DNA of 64,000 nt from Coriobacteriia bacterium (lineage in GTDB: Bacteria > Actinomycetota > Coriobacteriia > Coriobacteriales > UMGS124). Below are positions 1 to 8,893 of this stretch, one piece after another (the stretch's first letter is position 1; each line of letters opens with the position of its first letter). Position numbers and translations under genes: made by a program. Under the pieces are notes generated by a model that saw nothing but the letters and a program-made list of their open reading frames with translations, made no database searches and was not told the origin of the DNA. Location of the stretch: contig JAGZEG010000001.1 in NCBI GenBank assembly GCA_018368455.1, positions 248,001 to 312,000 on the forward strand, given 5' to 3'.

Positions 1-445
1 AGTGCTCGTTGATGAACTGCTTGGAGTAGCCGAGCAGCGCGCCGTTGAGGTAGATGTTCTCTCGCGCCGTTAGCTCCATATCGAAGCCGGCGCCGAGCTC
101 GATGAGCGGCGCGATCGTACCGTGCACGGTGCAGCTGCCTTCCGAGGGCTCAAGCACGCCCGCCACGATCTTGAGCATCGTGGACTTGCCGGAGCCGTTC
201 GTGCCGACGAGGCCGAACACGTCGCCGCGGCGAACCTGGAACGTGATGTCGTTGAGGGCGCGAAACTCCTTGAACATCAGCTCGTGCCTCATGAGCTTGA
301 TGAAGTACTCCTTGAGGCTATTGAGCTGTTCTGAGGCCATGTTGAACACCATACTGACGTGGCTGGCGTCCACAATGACGTCGCGCGTGTCCTTCGCCGG
401 CGCCGCATGGCTCACGTCGGGCGTTTGCATGCTTTCGTCGCTCAT
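1..445 (-). CDS. Polysaccharide/teichoic-acid ABC exporter, ATP-binding subunit (3' part cut off by window edge)
   Basis: The reverse strand from ATG 445 reads an ABC ATPase N-terminal half. A Walker A motif, GTNGSGKST, lies at about residues 81-89. It is followed by the LIELGAGFD and ARENIYLNG stretches typical of the Wzt/TagH/RfbB exporter subfamily, which energises flipping of lipid-linked glycans or teichoic acid. The window ends before the signature and Walker B motifs. The matching permease ends 18 bp upstream, so the two are one operon with the permease first. The Shine-Dalgarno is a weakly placed GGGAGG about 12 nt before the ATG. Family assignment is firm; the exported glycan cannot be read from this part. 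Confidence 0.9.
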   Translation of the reverse strand, partial: MSDESMQTPDVSHAAPAKDTRDVIVDASHVSMVFNMASEQLNSLKEYFIKLMRHELMFKEFRALNDITFQVRRGDVFGLVGTNGSGKSTMLKIVAGVLEPSEGSCTVHGTIAPLIELGAGFDMELTARENIYLNGALLGYSKQFINEH

Positions 446-463
446 GTGCTGCGTGCGCCTCCC

Positions 464-1336
464 TTAGATGTACAGGATGAACTTGTGCTGCGTCTTACGG
501 AACACGAGGATGCCCACTGCAAGCGTGCCGAGGGCAAACGCAAGGCAAATGAGGTTCTCCTGCAGGCCGGGGATCGTCCCATACATCATGACGTCGCGGA
601 AGTAGACGACGAAGTGGTACATGGGGTTGAAGTTCTCAACGGCCACGAGCGCCTGGGCGAGGCCCGGGTTAGGCATGCCGGCCGTAAACTCGACGAGGTT
701 CTGCGGCCAAAACACGGGCGTGAGGTAGTTCCATGCCGTCATGACGACGCCCCACAGGTGCATGACGTCACGGAAGAACACGGAGAGTGCCGACAGGATG
801 AGACCGATGCCCACGGAGAACACGACGACGTACAGCACAAGGATGATGCCCATGAGCATCGTGGTGCCGTGGATGTAGAACGGGTCGTCAGCCGGGGACG
901 TGAAGTGGAAGAACAGCATGACGCCCGCGACGGCGACGAGGGAAAGCGCGAAATTCACGAGGGAAAAGAGCACCTTCTCGATCGGGAAGACCGCCTTTTG
1001 CACGCGGACTTTCTTGATGAGCGGCGCGGCGTCGATAATGGAGCTCATGGCCCCGCACGTTGCGTCGCTCATCAGCGTGAACAGCACGGTACCCAAAATG
1101 AGGTACAGCGGGTAGTGGTCGATGTTGAAGCGGAACATATTGCTGAACACGAGCGTCATGACGGCCATCATGAGCAGCGGGTTCAGAACGCTCCATGCAA
1201 CGCCGAGCACCGAGCGGCGGTATTTGAGCTTAAAGTCCTTCGTGACGAGCTGCTGAAGGATGAACAGCGTGCTGCGCATGACCTGGCGCGAGGCGGCTTT
1301 TGATGCGGGCGTGGTCGAGGCTTGGGTGTCAGTCAC
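464..1336 (-). CDS. Polysaccharide/teichoic-acid ABC exporter, ABC-2 type permease
   Basis: About 290 residues with six hydrophobic segments and the ABC-2 (TagG/Wzm/RfbA) pattern: a cytoplasmic KDFKLKYRRSVLGVAWSVLNP segment, then LLMMAVMTLVFSNMF, and a terminal FRKTQHKFILYI. It forms the membrane channel for the downstream ATPase. The open frame runs up to 1492, but its first 50 codons lie across the tRNA-Arg gene, so that start is not credible. GTG 1336 has GGGA 8 nt upstream and is preferred. ATG 1279 would give 271 residues, closer to the family length, and remains possible. Confidence 0.88.
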   Translation of the reverse strand: MTDTQASTTPASKAASRQVMRSTLFILQQLVTKDFKLKYRRSVLGVAWSVLNPLLMMAVMTLVFSNMFRFNIDHYPLYLILGTVLFTLMSDATCGAMSSIIDAAPLIKKVRVQKAVFPIEKVLFSLVNFALSLVAVAGVMLFFHFTSPADDPFYIHGTTMLMGIILVLYVVVFSVGIGLILSALSVFFRDVMHLWGVVMTAWNYLTPVFWPQNLVEFTAGMPNPGLAQALVAVENFNPMYHFVVYFRDVMMYGTIPGLQENLICLAFALGTLAVGILVFRKTQHKFILYI

Positions 1337-1406
1337 CGGCACAATCCCATCTCGAAAACGCCCCGCGACATCTCGAAAGACGCCGCGGGGCGTAATGAAG
1401 GCAAGC

Positions 1407-1483
1407 TGGTGCCCCCTGACGGGCTCGAACCGTCGACCTTTCGCTCCGGAGGCGAACGCTCTAATCCGCTGAGCTAAGGGGGC
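1407..1483 (-). tRNA. tRNA-Arg (anticodon CCG)
   Basis: The minus strand folds as a complete tRNA. The 7-bp acceptor stem is GCCCCCT/AGGGGGC, the D-arm has GCTC/GAGC, the anticodon arm is TTCGC-CTCCGGA-GCGAA (anticodon CCG), and the T-arm contains GACGG-TTCGAAC-CCGTC. Discriminator A and an encoded CCA end follow. It reads arginine CGG codons. Confidence 0.95.
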
Positions 1484-1584
1484 ATTGCGCAAGCGATGGT
1501 ACCACAGGGATGGCGCCGCTGCCAGAACCAGGTGCAGGCGTCACAGAAATACATGCGCAGTGAGACAGAGGTAGACCGATATAC

Positions 1585-1612
1585 AAAAAGACCCCCGCAA
1601 TGCGAGGGTCTT
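1585..1612 (-). terminator. Intrinsic terminator after the tRNA-Asn pair
   Basis: On the minus strand a GACCCTCGC/GCGGGGGTC hairpin with a short ATT loop is followed by TTTTT. It lies 9 nt after the encoded CCA of the downstream tRNA-Asn and separates it from the tRNA-Arg/exporter unit. Confidence 0.8.
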
Positions 1613-1620
1613 AGAGGAGC

Positions 1621-1695
1621 TGGCTCCCCGAGTAGGGCTCGAACCTACAACAACTCGGTTAACAGCCGAGTGCTCTACCATTGAGCTATCGGGGA
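1621..1695 (-). tRNA. tRNA-Asn (anticodon GTT), copy 2 of 2
   Basis: Minus-strand cloverleaf with acceptor TCCCCGA/TCGGGGA, D-arm GCTCAATGGTAGAGC, anticodon stem CTCGG/CCGAG with loop CTGTTAA (GTT), T-arm GTAGG-TTCGAGC-CCTAC, discriminator G and encoded CCA. It is identical in sequence to the copy at 1734-1808, 38 nt upstream, so the pair is a tandem duplication on one transcript. Confidence 0.96.
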
Positions 1696-1733
1696 ATGTC
1701 AAAAGGGAGGTATGCTCCCGGAGGAAAAGCAAG

Positions 1734-1808
1734 TGGCTCCCCGAGTAGGGCTCGAACCTACAACAACTCGGTTAACAGCCGAGTGCTCTACCATTGAGCT
1801 ATCGGGGA
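1734..1808 (-). tRNA. tRNA-Asn (anticodon GTT), copy 1 of 2
   Basis: Same cloverleaf and same 75 nt as the copy at 1621-1695, with encoded CCA. It is the first gene of the short tRNA-Asn transcript that ends at the hairpin at 1585-1612. Confidence 0.96.
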
Positions 1809-1911
1809 ATGCGGCGCTCAAACAGCGGTGATTAGTATAGACAAGCTGCCCTGCAACGCAAGCAGAAACTTCGGATATGGAGATGAGTCCATAAATTCGG
1901 AGACGTAGGCC

Positions 1912-1960
1912 TCCGAGAAAGAAGGCGGCCCGGGGGCGCATCGCTGCGTGCCCGGGCCGC
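1912..1960 (-). terminator. Hairpin terminator after rpoD
   Basis: A long GC hairpin (GCGGCCCGGGCACGCA with TGCGCCCCCGGGCCGC, four-base loop) lies 30 bp after the rpoD stop. On the minus strand it is followed by the pyrimidine-rich run TTCTTTCTC. It probably ends the long rimP-to-rpoD transcript. The tail is not a pure T-run, so termination strength is uncertain. Confidence 0.65.
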
Positions 1961-1990
1961 GCGGAAGACGATAGGAATCGCGTCAGGAGC

Positions 1991-3289
1991 TTAGTCCTCC
2001 AGATAGTCTTTCAGCTTGCTGGAGCGGCTGGGATGGCGAAGCTTGGCCAGCGTCTTGCTCTCGATCTGACGGATGCGCTCGCGCGTGACGCCGAACTCCT
2101 TGCCGACCTCCTCGAGCGTGCGGGGATGGCCGTCCGTCAGGCCGAAACGCAGCTCGATGACCTTGCGCTCGCGCTCGGCCAGCGTGTCGAGCACCTGGTT
2201 GATCTGCTCCTGGAGCATGGAGAAGCTTGCGGCGTCGGGCGGCACGATAGCCTGGCCATCCTCGATGAAGTCTCCGAGCTGGGAGTCCTCCTCCTCGCCG
2301 ATAGGCGTCTCCAGCGACACGGGCTCCTGCGAGATCTTCTGAATCTCGCGGACGCGGTCGGGCGTCATGTCCATCTCCTCGGCGATCTCCTCCGGAGTGG
2401 GGTCGCGGCCGAGGTCCTGCAGCAGCTTGCGCTGGACGCGCACGAGCTTGTTGATCGTCTCGACCATGTGCACGGGGATGCGGATCGTGCGGGCCTGGTC
2501 GGCGATGGCGCGCGTGATGGCCTGGCGGATCCACCACGTGGCGTACGTGGAGAACTTGAAGCCCTTCGTGTAGTCGAACTTCTCGACTGCGCGGATGAGG
2601 CCGAGGTTGCCTTCCTGGATGAGGTCGAGAAACAGCATGCCGCGGCCGACGTAGCGCTTGGCAATGGAGACGACGAGGCGCAGGTTTGCGCTGATGAGGC
2701 GCTGTTTGGCGTCGAGACCCACCTGCTCGACGCGGTTGAGGCGGCGCAGCTCGGCGCGGGGCAGCTCCTCGCCCGAGTCCTCGGCGTCGTCAAGGCGCTT
2801 CGTGGCCTCGAGACCCGCCTCGATCTTCATGGCCAGGTCGATCTCCTCCGAGGCGGAGAGCAGGTCTACCTTGCCGATCTCCTTCAGATACATGCGCACG
2901 GGGTCGCCCGTGAGCAGCACGGGGGCCTGCGGCTCGTTGCGACGTCCATGTGCCTTGCGGCGCGACTTAGTGGGGGCAGTCACCTTGGGGAGCTCGATGT
3001 CGACGACGGCGGCCTCCGACGTGTCGATCTCGTCCTCGATCTCCTCCTCGGCGAAGCTCTCCTCCTCTTCGGCATCGACGGCATCGCCAGACGCCTTGAT
3101 GTCGACGCCCTGAGCGCGAATGGCATCGTAGACAGCCTCGAGCTCGTCGCCGTCCGTGTCGACGTCGGCAAGAGCTATCTGGATGTCGTCCTCGGTGATG
3201 GAACCCTCGGTCTTGCCCTTGAGCACGAGCTTTTCAACCGAAGCGTTCAGCTCGTCCGAGAGGGCAACGTCCTTCATCGTCTTCGTCAA
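1991..3289 (-). CDS. rpoD: Primary RNA polymerase sigma factor (sigma-70/SigA)
   Basis: A 432-residue group 1 sigma factor. It has an acidic N-terminal stretch, then region 1.2 (DPVRMYLKEIG), regions 2.1-2.4 with GNLGLIRAVEKFDYTKGFKF and FSTYATWWIRQAITRAI, region 3, and a C-terminal helix-turn-helix region 4.2 (TLEEVGKEFGVTRERIRQIE). It directs RNA polymerase to housekeeping promoters. The open frame extends to 3397. TTG 3289 is chosen because AAAGGA sits 6 nt before it, whereas the next ATG (12 nt on) is too far from that site. It is the last gene of the cluster, 149 bp after dnaG, so an extra internal promoter is possible. Confidence 0.96.
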   Translation of the reverse strand: MTKTMKDVALSDELNASVEKLVLKGKTEGSITEDDIQIALADVDTDGDELEAVYDAIRAQGVDIKASGDAVDAEEEESFAEEEIEDEIDTSEAAVVDIELPKVTAPTKSRRKAHGRRNEPQAPVLLTGDPVRMYLKEIGKVDLLSASEEIDLAMKIEAGLEATKRLDDAEDSGEELPRAELRRLNRVEQVGLDAKQRLISANLRLVVSIAKRYVGRGMLFLDLIQEGNLGLIRAVEKFDYTKGFKFSTYATWWIRQAITRAIADQARTIRIPVHMVETINKLVRVQRKLLQDLGRDPTPEEIAEEMDMTPDRVREIQKISQEPVSLETPIGEEEDSQLGDFIEDGQAIVPPDAASFSMLQEQINQVLDTLAERERKVIELRFGLTDGHPRTLEEVGKEFGVTRERIRQIESKTLAKLRHPSRSSKLKDYLED

Positions 3290-3438
3290 ACCCTGTCCTT
3301 TCACCGTGAGTCGCGCATAATGCGCACGGCCGAGACTAAACCTCCTCTGCCGTGTACCCAAAACCGATGCGTCTCTTACAAACGAATTATTATCCACGCC
3401 GAGCGGCAGTCATTCAAGCACGCGGTGCTCGATCTCCC

Positions 3439-5349
3439 CTACTTCATCGCACGCAAGCCGGTCTCGAGTTCCTTGAGGCGTCGCTGATAGCCCGTCAGCT
3501 CTGCGAACAGCGTGTTGAACGCATCGGGATCACCCGTCGCGTCCAGGGCGTTGAGGCGTGCGCGGCCCTGATCGATCTGGCGTCGCAGCGACTTCATCTC
3601 GAGGTCATCGAGCAGGATGTTGAGCGCACGCCCGTTGTCCTGCTCGCTTGCAAGGGCTGAGTCGCCGGCTGCGAGGATGGTCGCCCCCTCGGGCACAACG
3701 GACTCTGCTGCCCCGATGGCCTGCAGCGGCGTTGTCCCCTCCGGCGTGGCGAGCAGGGCCCAGGCGATGGCCTCGTCACGGGGATCGGCCCACACGATGG
3801 AGGCGACGCGGTCGGCAAAGGCGCGCGACGCGTCAACGTCTGCGGCGATCGTCGCAAGCACCTCCCGCTCGACGCGGATCATGCGCGCGTCGCCGGGCAG
3901 CAACGTCGCGAGCATCGGAGCGGACGCCGTGGCGGGGGGACGCAGGTCGTCGCGCAAGTCAAGTCGGTCCGTGCGCGTTTCGAAAACGATGGGCTCGTCG
4001 GGGGCGTCGTCGTAGTCGGGGCGGGGTGCCCACTGGACGCGCGCAAGTGACGTGCGCACGGTCGTCGCGTCCGTCATGAGACGGTCCGCGACGTACTGCA
4101 CGTACTCCTCGCCCAACGGCGTTCCCTTGACCGGGCCCATGGCCTGCACGACGTCGGCGAGCGCGTTGACGCGCCCCTCGGGCGTCGTCGTGTCGAACTG
4201 GTCGATATGCCTGTCGACGACGTAGCGCGCGAGCGGCACAGCGCCGTCGAGCAGCGAGCGCAGCTCCTCGACGGGGTGGGCACGCAGGAACTCGTCGGGA
4301 TCCTTGCCGTCGGGCAGCGTGAGGCGATACATGGGTGTAGGCACGGTGCCCGCATACTCGAACGCGCGCTCTGCAGCCTTCTGGCCGGCGGAGTCGGCGT
4401 CCTGCAGGCACACGATGCGGCCGCGGCTCACTGACGAGGCGCCGCTCTGCAGAAACGACGTGATGCGCTTCATCTGCGCTGGCGTTAGCGCCGTGCCGCA
4501 CGGGGCGACGACGTTGCTGATGCCCGCCTCGTGCATGGATATGGCATCGAAGTAGCCCTCGACGATGATGGCCTCCTGAGCCGCCGTGATGCCGGACTTT
4601 GCCCGGTCGAGCGCGAAGACCGTCTGCTTCTTTGAGTAGAGCGTCGACTCGCCCGAGTTTATGTACTTCGCCGGCGCGCTCGGGTCGAGGGAGCGCCCGC
4701 CGAGCGCGATAACGCGGCCCTCGGGGTTGCAGATGGGGATGATGACGCGGTCGAAGAAGAAATCGCGCAACTTGCCGCCCTTGTCGGAGGCAAGGCGGGC
4801 GTCGATGAGCTCCTGGCGCGTGAAGCCCTGGCGCGTGAGCTCGCCGATGAGTGCGCCGCCGCCCGGGGCATAGCCCAGGTTCCAGCGGTCAGCGACCGCG
4901 CTGCCCATGCCACGGCCGGCGAGGTAGGAGCGCGCCTTGGCAGGCCCCCCGTCGCGCACGCGCGTGAGCTGCGCGTGGTAGAACGCCGTCGCCGCTTCCA
5001 TGGCTGCAAACAGGCGGGCCTTGCGCGAGGACGAGCCGTGACGGCGCGAGCGGGTCTCGTCGTCTTTCAACTCGATGCCCGCACGGTCGGCCAGAATGTG
5101 AACCGCCTCAGGAAACTCGACGTTGTCGCGCAGCTGCACGTATTTGAAGCAGTCACCGCCCTGCTGGCAGCCGAAGCAAAACCACGTGCCGAGGCGCGTG
5201 CGAATGTGAAACGACGGACTCTTCTCGTGGTGAAAGGGACAGCAGCCCCACAGCTCGCCGTTTTGCGGCCGCAGCGCGACCGTCTCGCCGACGAGGGCGG
5301 CAAGATCTGTTGCCTCGCGGACTTTCTGGACCTCTTCGGGGCTGATCAC
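3439..5349 (-). CDS. dnaG: DNA primase
   Basis: 636 residues, the expected length. The N-terminal CHC2 zinc finger has its ligands in CPFHHEKSPSFHI and FCFGCQQGGD. The TOPRIM catalytic core follows, with IIVEGYFDAISMHEAG (the catalytic Glu) and CLQDADSAGQ (the Asp pair). A less conserved C-terminal domain binds the helicase. It makes RNA primers at the replication fork. It starts with GTG, and its first bases overlap the ribF stop by 4 nt (GTGA), so translation is probably coupled. The dnaG-rpoD order resembles the classical macromolecular synthesis operon. Confidence 0.97.
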   Translation of the reverse strand: MISPEEVQKVREATDLAALVGETVALRPQNGELWGCCPFHHEKSPSFHIRTRLGTWFCFGCQQGGDCFKYVQLRDNVEFPEAVHILADRAGIELKDDETRSRRHGSSSRKARLFAAMEAATAFYHAQLTRVRDGGPAKARSYLAGRGMGSAVADRWNLGYAPGGGALIGELTRQGFTRQELIDARLASDKGGKLRDFFFDRVIIPICNPEGRVIALGGRSLDPSAPAKYINSGESTLYSKKQTVFALDRAKSGITAAQEAIIVEGYFDAISMHEAGISNVVAPCGTALTPAQMKRITSFLQSGASSVSRGRIVCLQDADSAGQKAAERAFEYAGTVPTPMYRLTLPDGKDPDEFLRAHPVEELRSLLDGAVPLARYVVDRHIDQFDTTTPEGRVNALADVVQAMGPVKGTPLGEEYVQYVADRLMTDATTVRTSLARVQWAPRPDYDDAPDEPIVFETRTDRLDLRDDLRPPATASAPMLATLLPGDARMIRVEREVLATIAADVDASRAFADRVASIVWADPRDEAIAWALLATPEGTTPLQAIGAAESVVPEGATILAAGDSALASEQDNGRALNILLDDLEMKSLRRQIDQGRARLNALDATGDPDAFNTLFAELTGYQRRLKELETGLRAMK

Positions 5350-6407
5350 AGCGTCAGACCCTTTGTGCCGTAGGCGGAGGCAACCCAGTCAATGTTGCCG
5401 TTGACCGTGGCGATGAGCTCGTCAAGTGAGTCAAACTTGCGCTGCGGGCGCAGGAACTTCGTGAACGCGACGCGCACGGACTCGCCGTAAAGGTCGCCGG
5501 TGAAGCCAATGAGGTTCGCTTCGAGCTCCGCGCACCCCTGCTTGCCGGCGAACGTGCGCGGAATGCCGACGTTGATGGCAGCGGGCCACGCGACGCCGCG
5601 CGCCTCGACGAAGCCGGCGTACACGCCCTCGGCGGGCATGACGTACGGGTAGGTGATCTGCACGTTAGCCGTGGGGAATCCCAGGTCGCGACCCTCGTGG
5701 CGACCGTTGACGACCGTGCCCCTCAGGTAATAGGGACGGCATAGCAGATCGGTCGCCTCGTCAATGTTGCCGGCAGCCAGATCGTTGCGGACGCGTGTTG
5801 CGCTGACGGTCCGGTCGTCGAAGCGTCGCAGGACGTGGCCGTGCACGTCGAACCCGTCGCGCTCCCCCACTGCGCGCAGACTGTCGACCGTCCCCTCGTT
5901 GCCGGCCCCCAGGCGGAAGTCGGCGCCCACGTGGATGGCCTTGACCTCCATGACGCGTCCGAGGACGTCGTGCAGGAAGCTTTCGCAGCTGTGCGAGGCA
6001 AGCTCGCGCGTGAACGAGACGATGATAACGTAGTCGGTGCCGAACGTACGCAGGTACGCGGCGCGATCCTCGTCGCTGAGCAGCTTTCGCACGCGCTCGC
6101 GCGGCAAGAAGAGCTCGTCGGGGTCGGGCTCGAACGTTACGATGGCGCTGGCGATACCTCTGTCACGCGCGTCTTGCACGACGTGCGAGAACAGGAAGCG
6201 ATGCCCCTGGTGGACGCCGTCGAACGCGCCGATCGAGCAGACCGCGGGGCCGATGTATGGCGCATCCTGGTCGAGATCGAGGCGTATGAGGCGCGCTTCG
6301 CTGGCGGAGCCCTGTGCAGGCGAGGCGGAGGCGCCGTCATGAGAGGGCTGCACGAGAAAGGCGCGACGTGCGAGCTCCAGGGGGGTGATGTCGTCCATCG
6401 TCACCAT
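5346..6407 (-). CDS. ribF: Bifunctional riboflavin kinase / FMN adenylyltransferase
   Basis: 353 residues in two domains. The N-terminal nucleotidyltransferase has GAFDGVHQGHRFL (HxGH-type motif). The C-terminal riboflavin kinase has the GFPTANV motif and a metal-binding loop. It turns riboflavin into FMN and then FAD. The N-terminus is about 40 residues longer than usual before the first motif. ATG 6407 has GAAGGG five bases upstream, directly after the truB stop. The gene is embedded in the translation/transcription cluster, with its 3' end overlapping dnaG. Confidence 0.95.
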   Translation of the reverse strand: MVTMDDITPLELARRAFLVQPSHDGASASPAQGSASEARLIRLDLDQDAPYIGPAVCSIGAFDGVHQGHRFLFSHVVQDARDRGIASAIVTFEPDPDELFLPRERVRKLLSDEDRAAYLRTFGTDYVIIVSFTRELASHSCESFLHDVLGRVMEVKAIHVGADFRLGAGNEGTVDSLRAVGERDGFDVHGHVLRRFDDRTVSATRVRNDLAAGNIDEATDLLCRPYYLRGTVVNGRHEGRDLGFPTANVQITYPYVMPAEGVYAGFVEARGVAWPAAINVGIPRTFAGKQGCAELEANLIGFTGDLYGESVRVAFTKFLRPQRKFDSLDELIATVNGNIDWVASAYGTKGLTL

Positions 6408-6409
6408 CG

Positions 6410-7357
6410 CTACCCTTCGTCGTTCATTCCGTCGATGCCGTCTGGGAAGACGGCCGCAGGCTCGAGGCGCCCGCGTCGCACCGTCGCGACCGCACGCAGC
6501 AGCCCGCCGGACACGAGCGCGACCCGTTCGCCCTCTCGGGCGTTTGCCAGAACGCCGCAGTCAACCGGCGTGCCGTTGCGCACGGCGGCGCTCTCCCGCT
6601 CGGACAGTGCGCGGGTGCGTAGCCCGAGCACGGCAGCGGGGTCGAGCGGGCGAAGAGCTTGTACCCCGAGGTACTCGAGCTCATCCAGAGAGACGCACTG
6701 CGACAGCGAGACGCTGCCAGAGCGCGTGCGCCTCAGCTGGCGCAGGTGGCACGCGCTACCCAGCTCGCGCCCCAGATCGCGCGCGAGGGCGCGCACGTAC
6801 GTGCCCTTGGAGACATGCACGATGATGTCCCAGAACGGGGCGCCGTCGTCGTCGGTGCCCGTCGCGAGCGCCAGGGCGGAGAGTACGCGGATCGGCCTCG
6901 GGTCAAGCGCGACCTCCTCGCCGCGACGCGCTGCGGCATACGCACGCACGCCGTCGACGGAGATGGCCGAGTACGCCGGAGGGACCTGCTGCGTCATGTT
7001 GAGTAGCAAGTTCATGGAGTCCTGCGCAAAGGCAAGGTCGAGCACATGCTCGGGGGTCGATGCCTCGCAGCGCGTCTCGCCCTCGGCGTCGTCGGTCGTC
7101 GTCTCATGGCCAAACGAGACGCGGGCGAGGTACTCCTTGTCTTCTGCGGTCGCGAAGCCGAGCAGGCGCGTCGCCTGACCTACACCGAGCACCATGACGC
7201 CCGTCGCGAGCGGGTCGAGCGTGCCGGCGTGGCCGATGCGGCGCTCGTGCAACGCACGGCGCACGCGGGCCACGACGTCGTGCGACGTCATGCCGGCTGG
7301 CTTGTCTATGCCAACGAGCAGGTTGAGCCCGCTCGTCGATGCGGGGCGGCGTCCCAT
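6410..7357 (-). CDS. truB: tRNA pseudouridine-55 synthase
   Basis: 315 residues. The catalytic motif GHAGTLDPLATGVM carries the nucleophilic Asp, followed by KEYLARVSFG and a C-terminal PUA-like tail. It isomerises U55 of the T-loop in tRNA. ATG 7357 is preferred over the in-frame ATG at 7375 because GAGG lies 6 nt upstream of it. The nrnA stop codon lies within this ribosome-binding region, so the genes touch. truB next to rbfA and infB is conserved in many bacteria. Confidence 0.95.
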   Translation of the reverse strand: MGRRPASTSGLNLLVGIDKPAGMTSHDVVARVRRALHERRIGHAGTLDPLATGVMVLGVGQATRLLGFATAEDKEYLARVSFGHETTTDDAEGETRCEASTPEHVLDLAFAQDSMNLLLNMTQQVPPAYSAISVDGVRAYAAARRGEEVALDPRPIRVLSALALATGTDDDGAPFWDIIVHVSKGTYVRALARDLGRELGSACHLRQLRRTRSGSVSLSQCVSLDELEYLGVQALRPLDPAAVLGLRTRALSERESAAVRNGTPVDCGVLANAREGERVALVSGGLLRAVATVRRGRLEPAAVFPDGIDGMNDEG

Positions 7358-7358
7358 G

Positions 7359-8423
7359 CTACGCCTCGCACGCATGCGGCGCCACGGCCGCGTGGTGGGC
7401 CGTAAGGGCCTGCGAGAGGGCTTGGACGACGTCGCGCAGGGCGTCGGGCATGGCGCCCTCGTAGGTCAGGCCGGCGGCGGAGCGGTGCCCTCCCCCGTTG
7501 AAGCGCTCGGCGACGGACGCGACGTCGAGACTCCCCTTGGAGCGCAGGTTGCCGCGCACGCCCGTGCCGTCCGCACGCTCGCGGAAGAACGCGCACGCAT
7601 CGATGTCGGCGACGGAGCGTACAACGTCGATGAGGCCCTCGCAGTCCTCGGGCTTCGCATGCAGGCGCTCGAGGTCTTCGCACGTAACCCAGCTGTAAGC
7701 AATGCGCCCAGTCTCGTCGAGGGCGAGACGCTCCATAGCCAGAGCCTTGAGGTGCATGCAGGCGACGGTGTCGCTCTGGTACACCCACGTCGCGATCTGG
7801 GCGGGGGACGCGCCGGCGTCGATGAGGTCGGCCGAAGCCCGCAGTGCGTGGGCGTCAGTGTTCTGGTACTGGTAGCGGCCCGTGTCCGTGAGGATGGCCG
7901 TTAGCAGGCACGTCGCCACGGAGAGCGACGGCTCCACGCCCAGGTAGCGCATGAAGTCGTACACGATATCGCCTGCGGAAGCGGCCGTGTCGCGCACGAG
8001 GTTGATCTGCGCGAACTCCTGCAGCGTGGGATGGTGGTCGATGGCGACGGTTGCGCGGGCACGTTCGAACACGGCGGCACCATTCTTGAGCCGCTCGGGC
8101 ATCGGCGTGTCCACGCTGATGAACAGGTCGGGTGTGTCTGTGTACTTCGAGGCCCACACGAGCCCGTCTGCCCCAGGAAGCTGAGCGTACACGCGCGGAA
8201 CGTCGGCGTCGTTTGCGAGCAGGGATGTGACGTGCTTCTCGGGCCAGCGCTGGGCGATGATGGCAGCAAGGCCCAGGTTGGAGCCAAGCGCGTCTCCGTC
8301 AGGGTCTGTGTGACCCGAGATGGCGATGGTGTCGGCCTCTTCAATGGCCGCCTCGATGAGCGCGAACGCCGAACGCTCGCGCTCATCGAGCGGCATGGGC
8401 CAGCAGGTGGATGAGGACATCAC
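7359..8423 (-). CDS. nrnA: DHH/DHHA1 phosphoesterase, NrnA-type oligoribonuclease / pAp phosphatase
   Basis: 354 residues with the DHH motifs HTDPDGDALGS near residue 38, SVDTP, and DHHPT near residue 130. The C-terminal DHHA1 domain has the GGGHRSAAG signature. NrnA enzymes degrade 2-5 nt RNAs and dephosphorylate 3'-phosphoadenosine 5'-phosphate. It begins at GTG 8423 (ATG 8420 directly follows) and overlaps the rbfA stop by 4 nt. The rbfA-nrnA-truB order is a known Gram-positive arrangement. The exact substrate preference is inferred from family and context. Confidence 0.92.
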   Translation of the reverse strand: MMSSSTCWPMPLDERERSAFALIEAAIEEADTIAISGHTDPDGDALGSNLGLAAIIAQRWPEKHVTSLLANDADVPRVYAQLPGADGLVWASKYTDTPDLFISVDTPMPERLKNGAAVFERARATVAIDHHPTLQEFAQINLVRDTAASAGDIVYDFMRYLGVEPSLSVATCLLTAILTDTGRYQYQNTDAHALRASADLIDAGASPAQIATWVYQSDTVACMHLKALAMERLALDETGRIAYSWVTCEDLERLHAKPEDCEGLIDVVRSVADIDACAFFRERADGTGVRGNLRSKGSLDVASVAERFNGGGHRSAAGLTYEGAMPDALRDVVQALSQALTAHHAAVAPHACEA

Positions 8424-8866
8424 AGCGCCTGACCACCCGCCGGGTCGTCCTGCTCGTCATCCCCGTCGAGATCGACGTCCGCGTCATCCTCGATGGGATA
8501 GCCGAACTCGTCCTTAGGCACGCTCATTGTTGGAGGCACGTTCTTGAGCGCCTCCGTGATGCGCATGGCCTCGTCCGTCGTCGTATCGATGACGAAGTCG
8601 AGCTCGGGCGTGACGCGCCACGTGAGCGAGCGGCCAAGCAGCGAACGAATGCGCCCCTTAGCCGATTCGAGGCCGGCGAGTACGTCGTCGTAGGTGCCGG
8701 GCTGTGCCGCCACGTACACGCGGCACAGCGATCGATCGACCGACACCTCACACGACGTGATCGTGATCAGGTCAAGACGCGGGTCGGAGACCTCGAGCAT
8801 GAGAATCGAGGCGATCTTCTCCCGCGCCTCGCGCGCCAGGCGGCGCGTTGCGGCGTTCTGCTTCAT
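8420..8866 (-). CDS. rbfA: Ribosome-binding factor A
   Basis: 148 residues with a KH-type fold pattern (LARMLREKIA-like start, LEVSDPRLDLITITSCEVS, then YVA strands and the LLGRSLTWRVTPELDF region). It has an acidic C-terminal tail of Asp/Glu that is usual in actinobacteria. It helps mature the 5' end of 16S rRNA during small-subunit assembly. GGAGGAGGG is well placed before ATG 8866. Confidence 0.94.
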   Translation of the reverse strand: MKQNAATRRLAREAREKIASILMLEVSDPRLDLITITSCEVSVDRSLCRVYVAAQPGTYDDVLAGLESAKGRIRSLLGRSLTWRVTPELDFVIDTTTDEAMRITEALKNVPPTMSVPKDEFGYPIEDDADVDLDGDDEQDDPAGGQAL

Positions 8867-8893
8867 GGTGAAACCCTCCTCCCCGCGCGGCAG

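Noticed and set aside
1337..1492. N-terminal extension of the ABC-2 permease
   Set aside because: It would be translated across the tRNA-Arg gene and has no matching sequence in the family.
1815..1850. Partial match GCGCTCAAACAGCGG to the structured-element loop
   Set aside because: Only one loop strand is present, with no paired second strand or stems; probably chance.
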